A stretch of DNA of 64,000 nucleotides from Jatrophihabitans sp. GAS493 (GTDB lineage Bacteria > Actinomycetota > Actinomycetes > Mycobacteriales > Jatrophihabitantaceae), in the NCBI RefSeq assembly GCF_900230215.1, contig NZ_LT907982.1, positions 992,001 to 1,056,000 on the forward strand. The letters are read 5' to 3'. This document shows positions 59,753-64,000 of the stretch, in pieces. A program made the translations under genes and the position numbers. The notes under the pieces are model-generated. The model saw only the letters and a program-made list of their open reading frames with translations. It did no database searches and was not told the DNA's origin. How positions within the stretch are numbered: the first letter of the stretch is position 1; the number at the start of each line of letters is the position of its first letter.

Positions 59753-59770
59753 TAGTTGAGCATTCAACTA
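59753..59770. promoter_or_regulatory. 18-bp palindromic operator of the dioxygenase gene
   Basis: TAGTTGA (59753-59759), GCAT, TCAACTA (59764-59770), perfect arms. It is 21 bp upstream of the dioxygenase ATG and 40 bp past the ppk2 stop. A MarR/HxlR-type regulator of phenolic response is a reasonable binder; none is adjacent. Confidence 0.65.
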
Positions 59771-59809
59771 CAGAGTCAACGAGGCTGCGGTGGTCTCTAT
59801 TCCAGCCCG

Positions 59810-60724
59810 TCAGGCCGCGGTCTCCTCGCCCGTCTCGTAGAGCTCGGCCGCTCGCCCGACGATGAGCGGATCGGGCGTGCCGACGATCTCGAGGTCCTTG
59901 TTGTCGTAGTCGAAACGGGCGAGCACGTAGCGCATCGCCTCCAGTCGGGCCCGCTTCTTGTCGTTGCTCTTCACCACCGTCCAGGGCGACCGATCGGTGT
60001 CGGTGGCCCGGAACATCACGCTCTTGGCCGCGGTGTACTCCTCCCACTTGTCCAATGAGGCCAGATCCATCGGAGAGAGCTTCCACTGCCGGACCGGATC
60101 GATCTGGCGGATCAGGAAGCGGGTGCGCTGCTCGGACGGAGAGACGGAGAACCAGAACTTGATGAGCGAGAAGCCGTCGTCGAGCAGCAGGTTCTCGAAG
60201 GCCGGCGCCTGCCGAAGGAAGCGCGCGTGCTGCTCCGGAGTGCAGAAACCCATCACGTGCTCGACCCCGGCCCGGGTGTACCAGGAGCGGTCGAAGAGGG
60301 TGAGTTCGCCGCGGGCCGGAAGGTGGTTGATGTAGCGCTGGAAGTACCACTGACGCTCTTCGTAGTCGGTCGGCTTCTCCAGGGCGACCACCTTGGCCCC
60401 GCGCGGGTTCAGGTGCTCGGTGAAGCGCTTGATGGTGCCGCCCTTGCCGGCCGCGTCGCGCCCTTCGAAGACCAGCACATGCCGGCGCCCGCTCGCCTTG
60501 ATCCATTTCTGCAGCTTGAGCAACTCGATCTGCAGGAGTCGCTTCTGCTGCTCATAGTCGTTTCGGTTCAGCCGATGGTCGTACGGGTAACTCTCGCGCC
60601 ACGTATCGACGATCTGGCCGGCATTCGTGATGAGCACCGGGTCGTCGTCGTCGGTGTCTTCGACGCGGAAGCCATCCGTGCCGTACTGCTCGGACAGACG
60701 CGCCAGTTGCTCCTTGAGATCCAT
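59810..60724 (-). CDS. ppk2: polyphosphate kinase 2
   Basis: Nucleoside-diphosphate phosphorylating enzyme of 304 residues that uses polyphosphate as donor. Walker A is FEGRDAAGKGGTIKRF, Walker B is LFDRSWYTRAGVEHVMGF, and the lid contains KFWFSVSPSEQRTRFLIRQIDPVRQWKLSP. Single-domain length fits class I (ADP to ATP or GDP to GTP). ATG 60724 is chosen, preceded by GAGGGTGACCAGG; GTG 60739 is also in frame. Downstream of its stop the 3' end is imperfectly repeated (GAGACC-CGC-GCCT, 27 bp apart). Confidence 0.94.
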   Translation of the reverse strand: MDLKEQLARLSEQYGTDGFRVEDTDDDDPVLITNAGQIVDTWRESYPYDHRLNRNDYEQQKRLLQIELLKLQKWIKASGRRHVLVFEGRDAAGKGGTIKRFTEHLNPRGAKVVALEKPTDYEERQWYFQRYINHLPARGELTLFDRSWYTRAGVEHVMGFCTPEQHARFLRQAPAFENLLLDDGFSLIKFWFSVSPSEQRTRFLIRQIDPVRQWKLSPMDLASLDKWEEYTAAKSVMFRATDTDRSPWTVVKSNDKKRARLEAMRYVLARFDYDNKDLEIVGTPDPLIVGRAAELYETGEETAA

Positions 60725-60922
60725 CCTGGTCACCCTCACTTGTCGTCACCGGCAGGACTGCAGACGCCCACCGCGTTGCTAGTTACTTACCGTTCGGCGG
60801 CGACGAATCGATGGCGGGCAGGTGAACGGCGAGTGCCACCAGCTGTCTTCGGGTGCGGCGCAGGGACCGATTTGGCATCGGAATCAGTGTGCGCCCAAAG
60901 TAGTGATGAAAGTATGTGTAAG

Positions 60923-60936
60923 TTACGGTACCGTGA
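60923..60936. promoter_or_regulatory. TetR-like palindrome upstream of the diiron oxygenase
   Basis: TTACGGTACCGTGA, with a perfect ACGGTACCGT core (60925-60934). It lies in the 395-bp region between the divergent ppk2 and diiron oxygenase genes. Such sequences are typical of TetR-family sites in actinomycetes, and no tetR gene is inside the window. Confidence 0.55.
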
Positions 60937-61012
60937 TATGAGTCACCTTGAGAGGAATTAACTGCGACACCAGTTGACGGACATCTCCTCGACGATCATG
61001 CTGAACGAATTG

Positions 61013-61044
61013 CTGTGACACAGCGTCACGGGTACACCGTGACG
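61013..61044. promoter_or_regulatory. two abutting palindromes upstream of the diiron oxygenase
   Basis: CTGTG-A-CACAG (61013-61023) is directly followed by CGTCACGG-GTACA-CCGTGACG (61024-61044). Both are perfect. They sit 91-122 bp ahead of the GTG start, where they may be two operators or an operator plus a leader hairpin. Otherwise the region 60740-61134 shows no coding potential or tRNA. Confidence 0.6.
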
Positions 61045-61084
61045 AGGCGATGACAGCCCGCAACCTAGCTTGCCGATCCACACG

Positions 61085-61112
61085 TCAGACCGCACACCTC
61101 AGACCGCACACC
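61085..61112 (+). repeat. 14-bp tandem duplication in the oxygenase leader
   Basis: TCAGACCGCACACC occurs twice in direct succession (61085-61098 and 61099-61112), 22 bp before the GTG start of the oxygenase gene. This may be simple slippage. Confidence 0.75.
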
Positions 61113-61134
61113 GACCCGCAACAGGAGCCGTTTC

Positions 61135-62091
61135 GTGACGATTCACCTCGACGCAGAGCCCACCTTGGTCAGCCCACTCTCGCTCGCACCCGTTCCGCTG
61201 AGTCGGGTGTCGCCGGAGTACGGCGAGGATGTGGCCCGCCGGCTGCTCGCGTCGGCCGCCACGCTCTCCTACGACCCGGCGACGGAGGTCGACTGGGACG
61301 AGCCGCTCGATCCGTCGCTCTACGGGCTCAACCCGGAGTGGAGCACGCTCTACGGCACCGCGCTCTGGGACGAGATGAGCGAGGAGCAGCGCATCACGCT
61401 CACCCGCCACGAGGTCAGCTCCATCATGAGCACCGGTATCTGGTTCGAGATGATCCTGCAGCAGATGGTGCTGCGCGACCAGTACGCCAAGGAGCACTCC
61501 ACCGCGGAGTTCCGCTTCGCGCTCACCGAGATCGCCGATGAGTGCCGCCACTCCATCATGTTCTCCCGGGCCTGCGAGAAGATGGACGCCAACGGCTACT
61601 TCCCGAACCGGCTCAGCGTTGAGGCTGGTCGGATCTTCGCCGGCACCGCCACCGGCGAGATCTCCTACGCCGGCATCCTCGTCGCCGAAGAGGTCCTGGA
61701 CGTCATGCAGCGGGACTGGATGCGCGGCGAGAACGTGCTGCCGCTGGTCCGCACCACCAGCAAAATCCACGTCGTCGAGGAGTCCCGGCACATGAAGTTC
61801 GCCCGCCAGGAGATTCGCGAGCGGATGGACGGAGTCGGCGCCGGACGCCGCTACCGCAGCGGCGTCGTCATCGCGGTCGCGGCGAACATCATCGTGAGCA
61901 ACATGGTGAACAAGCGGGTCTATGCCGCGGCGGGTCTGGACACGAAGCGGGCGCTGGCCGAGGCGAAGAGCAACCCGCACCGCAAGGCGATGATGCGCTC
62001 CAGCTGCGTCCACCTGATGGAGTTCCTCTCCGAGTCGGGACTGCTCAGCAAGACGGCGATGGCGATCTACAAGCGCGTCGACATGATCTGA
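61135..62091 (+). CDS. AurF-like diiron oxygenase
   Basis: Non-heme diiron protein of 318 residues related to p-aminobenzoate N-oxygenase AurF. Iron ligands are expected in HEVSSIMSTGIWFE, FRFALTEIADECRHSIMF, ILVAEEVLDVMQRD and IHVVEESRHMKFARQ (ExxH motifs). The GTG start has AGGAG upstream. An adjacent ferredoxin-fused NADP reductase gene (62153) would deliver electrons. In mycobacteria such pairs are widespread, and the native substrate is unknown; amine or fatty-chain oxidation is possible. Confidence 0.92.
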   Translation: MTIHLDAEPTLVSPLSLAPVPLSRVSPEYGEDVARRLLASAATLSYDPATEVDWDEPLDPSLYGLNPEWSTLYGTALWDEMSEEQRITLTRHEVSSIMSTGIWFEMILQQMVLRDQYAKEHSTAEFRFALTEIADECRHSIMFSRACEKMDANGYFPNRLSVEAGRIFAGTATGEISYAGILVAEEVLDVMQRDWMRGENVLPLVRTTSKIHVVEESRHMKFARQEIRERMDGVGAGRRYRSGVVIAVAANIIVSNMVNKRVYAAAGLDTKRALAEAKSNPHRKAMMRSSCVHLMEFLSESGLLSKTAMAIYKRVDMI

Positions 62092-62152
62092 GCGCCGCCG
62101 CGCTCGCATCGAGTCTCTTCGACTCTTCCTGCTAACTAAGGACATCACCTCC

Positions 62153-63823
62153 GTGGCCTATGCCATCACCCAGACCTGCTGCAGCGACGCCACCTGCGTG
62201 GCGGTCTGCCCGGTCAACTGCATCCACCCGACGCCGGCCGAGCCGGACTTCGGTAAGGCGGAGATGCTCTACATCGATCCGCAGACCTGTATCGACTGCG
62301 GGGCCTGCGCCGACGCCTGCCCGGTGGATGCCATCTTCCCGGCCGATCAGCTCACCGGTCCGAAGGCCGTCTACGTCGAACTGAACCGCGACTTCTACCA
62401 GCGCCGGGCCGTGACGAACGCGCCGGATGTGCCGCATTTCCCACGTAGTCTGCCCCGCGACATCCCGAATCTGCGAGTCGCCGTCGTCGGCACCGGCCCG
62501 GCCGCCTGGTACACCGCCGACCTGCTGGTCCGCGACATCGGCGCCGAGGTCACCATGATCGACAAACTTCCGGTCTCCGGTGGGCTCATCCGCTTCGGAG
62601 TGGCTCCCGATCACCCAGACACCAAGAAGATCGGTGACAGCTTCAGCACCCTGCTGCATCACCCGCGGCTGCGCATGCTGATGAACGTCGAGATCGGCAA
62701 GGACATCACACCGCTCGACCTCACTGACCACCATCACGCGGTCATCTACGCCGTCGGTGCCTCGGCCGACAACACCCTGGGAATTCCAGGTGAATCGCTC
62801 GACGGTAGCCTCTCGGCGACCAGCTTCGTCGCCTGGTACAACGCCCATCCGGATGCCGCCGAAACCGAGGTCGACCTCTCCGGCGAGCGGGCCGTAGTGA
62901 TCGGCAACGGCAACGTCGCCATCGACGTCGCCCGGATCCTCGTCTCCGATCCGGCCGCGCTGGCCCGCACCGATATCGCCGACCACGCGCTCGCCGCCCT
63001 GCGCGGTAGCTCGGTCCGCGAGGTCGTCCTCCTTGGTCGCCGTGGTCCGGACGAGGCGTCCTACACCGACTCGGAGCTGCTGGCCCTGAAGCACCTACCG
63101 GGGGTCGAGCTGGTGGTCGAGGACCACCCGATGGTGCGCTCGGCCATCGCGGCCGCCGCCCCCGGGTCGAAGGCCGCGCTGCTGGCTGACCTGCCCTTGG
63201 TCGAAGTCGACTGGACGGCGCCGGCGGCAACCAAACGAATCGTGCTGCGTTTCCTCTCCTCAGCCACTGAGATCGTCGGACGCAAGTCGGTCGAGGCGGT
63301 GGAGGTGACCCGGAACGTGGAGCACCACACTGCCGCCGCCGAGGAGCTGGCCGCCGTGGCGATCACGGCCGCGCACGACACCATTCCGGCTGGCCTGGTG
63401 CTGCGGGCCATCGGCTACCGCGGGCGTCCGCTCGACGGACTTCCCTTCGACCCGCTGACCGCAACCATCCCCAATGACGCCGGACGGGTCATCGATCCGC
63501 AGACCGGCGCGCCGGTGCCCGGAACGTATGTGGTCGGCTGGATCAAGCGCGGGCCGAGCGGCGGGATCGGGGCGAACCGCGAGTGTGCCGCCGAGACGGT
63601 GGACACCCTGCTGGACGACGCCGAAGCTCACCTGCTGCGGGGCGAGGTGGAGTCGGCGCGGCACTTCGACCGGCTGGTGCATCGGCAGAAGCCGGCGGCG
63701 ATCAACCGCAAGACGCTGCTGGCGATCGACCGGGCCGAACGTGAGCGGGGTGCGCAGGTGGGTCGTCCGCGGGTCAAATTCGGGACGGTCGAGGAGTTGC
63801 TGGCCGCCGCAGAGCACGGCTGA
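62153..63823 (+). CDS. fprB: ferredoxin-fused ferredoxin-NADP reductase (FprB type)
   Basis: Electron-transfer flavoprotein of 556 residues. The N-terminal ferredoxin has two cysteine clusters (TCVAVCPVNC and CIDCGACADACPVDAI). The adrenodoxin-reductase-like part follows from residue 100 with the FAD motif VAVVGTGPAAWYTADLL, SGGLIRFGVAPDH, NADP motif VIGNGNVAIDVARIL and VGWIKRGPSGGIGANRECA. It takes electrons from NADPH and passes them to the fused or a separate ferredoxin for oxygenases such as its neighbour. GTG 62153 with AAGGA about 10 bases upstream. Confidence 0.94.
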   Translation: MAYAITQTCCSDATCVAVCPVNCIHPTPAEPDFGKAEMLYIDPQTCIDCGACADACPVDAIFPADQLTGPKAVYVELNRDFYQRRAVTNAPDVPHFPRSLPRDIPNLRVAVVGTGPAAWYTADLLVRDIGAEVTMIDKLPVSGGLIRFGVAPDHPDTKKIGDSFSTLLHHPRLRMLMNVEIGKDITPLDLTDHHHAVIYAVGASADNTLGIPGESLDGSLSATSFVAWYNAHPDAAETEVDLSGERAVVIGNGNVAIDVARILVSDPAALARTDIADHALAALRGSSVREVVLLGRRGPDEASYTDSELLALKHLPGVELVVEDHPMVRSAIAAAAPGSKAALLADLPLVEVDWTAPAATKRIVLRFLSSATEIVGRKSVEAVEVTRNVEHHTAAAEELAAVAITAAHDTIPAGLVLRAIGYRGRPLDGLPFDPLTATIPNDAGRVIDPQTGAPVPGTYVVGWIKRGPSGGIGANRECAAETVDTLLDDAEAHLLRGEVESARHFDRLVHRQKPAAINRKTLLAIDRAERERGAQVGRPRVKFGTVEELLAAAEHG

Positions 63824-63841
63824 TCCCGGTTGTCGGGCCGT

Positions 63842-64000
63842 CTAGCGGCGGAGCAGTTCGGCCAGCGAGGTCGCTGGACGACCCGTGATCTGCTGGATGT
63901 CATCGCTGATATCGCAGACCTCACCGGTGGCGATCGCGGTGTAGGTGGAGACCCACGCGTCGACCTGCCACCCCGGTGCGCCGTAGCCGGCGCGTGACTC
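63842..64000 (-). CDS. C-terminal part of an NmrA-like SDR protein (3' fragment, cut by window edge)
   Basis: The minus-strand frame is open from the right edge to a TAG at 63844-63842 and encodes 52 residues. WQVDAWVSTYTAIATGEVCD followed by DIQQITGRPATSLAELL matches the C-terminal end of NAD(P)H-binding NmrA/SDR proteins, which often finish with such a TGRPATS block. The start and nucleotide-binding domain lie outside the window. It is convergent with fprB, 18 bp apart. Confidence 0.72.
   Translation of the reverse strand, partial: ESRAGYGAPGWQVDAWVSTYTAIATGEVCDISDDIQQITGRPATSLAELLRR

Noticed and set aside
59733-60506. Longer start for the dioxygenase
   Set aside because: The upstream part is the shadow of ppk2 and lacks family similarity.
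1-64000. tRNA, rRNA, tmRNA, insertion sequences, integrases or prophage genes
   Set aside because: No T-arm or acceptor signatures, rRNA blocks, transposase or integrase motifs were seen on either strand.

Overview
This 64 kb window comes from a high-GC Gram-positive bacterium, almost certainly an actinomycete. Every reading frame is GC-rich. It has frequent GTG and some TTG starts, 4-bp ATGA overlaps at most operon junctions, and several families typical of Actinomycetota: a DDN-like deazaflavin-dependent nitroreductase, an SCO6745-type helical protein, a DUF6131 mini-protein, an ECF42 sigma factor with its DGPF/YCII partner, an AurF-like diiron oxygenase paired with a ferredoxin-fused FprB, and Nur- and RicR/CsoR-like operators. 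The genus cannot be fixed from the sequence. No rRNA, tRNA, phage, transposon or CRISPR array was seen; this looks like ordinary chromosome with dense, mostly metabolic genes.

Layout. 1-9.7 kb: the 3' part of an acyl-CoA dehydrogenase, a HAD phosphatase, an amidohydrolase, trmL, a lipoprotein, then a class III aminotransferase and methylmalonate-semialdehyde dehydrogenase pair (beta-amino acid or valine-type catabolism), a GNAT enzyme and a membrane protein. 9.7-14.6 kb: carboxylesterase, GMC oxidoreductase and aldehyde dehydrogenase in a row, a plausible ester to alcohol to aldehyde to acid route. 14.6-23 kb: amylosucrase-type GH13 enzyme, a DUF6131 mini-protein, pyruvate oxidase (poxB), a RutE-like nitroreductase divergent from its probable HxlR repressor, an NAD-binding SDR protein, an FKBP lipoprotein, and small stress-type genes including PaiB. 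23-27.3 kb: an HDOD plus PAS-GGDEF signalling pair and an ECF42/YCII pair.

27.5-27.86 kb has no protein gene but looks like a strong, unassigned non-coding RNA. It has a TTGACT-N17-TAAATT promoter, four consecutive hairpins whose loops all carry GGGG or GGGGG, and a near-perfect intrinsic terminator. This is the best candidate here for something new.

27.9-33.5 kb: a winged-helix protein, an ArsB/SLC13-type permease, a three-gene flavin operon (FMN reductase, flavin reductase, RibBA-like protein with eroded active sites) behind a 25-bp palindrome, a deazaflavin nitroreductase, and a MarR regulator divergent from an ABC exporter. 35-46.7 kb: an amidohydrolase, a secreted phytase-like esterase, aminopeptidase N coupled to an S51-like peptidase, pterin carbinolamine dehydratase, and a two-ATPase plus giant FtsX permease ABC system, one ATPase carrying an AbrB-like tail. 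46.7-53.4 kb: a nickel/cobalt permease with a Nur-type box, two CNNM/CBS proteins, a PAS-LuxR regulator and a long agmatinase-like enzyme that resembles nickel-dependent guanidine hydrolase. 53.6-64 kb: a copper export operon (copZ-copA) with a TACCC-N5-GGGTA operator, DUF4395, an MFS pump, DODA-type dioxygenase, PPK2, the diiron oxygenase/FprB pair, and the tail of an NmrA-like gene.

Two recurrent non-coding patterns stand out. A 49-bp palindromic element occurs four times, always 1-13 bp after a stop codon and always in the same orientation relative to that gene. Separately, three genes end in tandem repeats of their own TAG-containing 3' end with periods of 11, 13 or 14 bp, so that TAG falls in all three frames.
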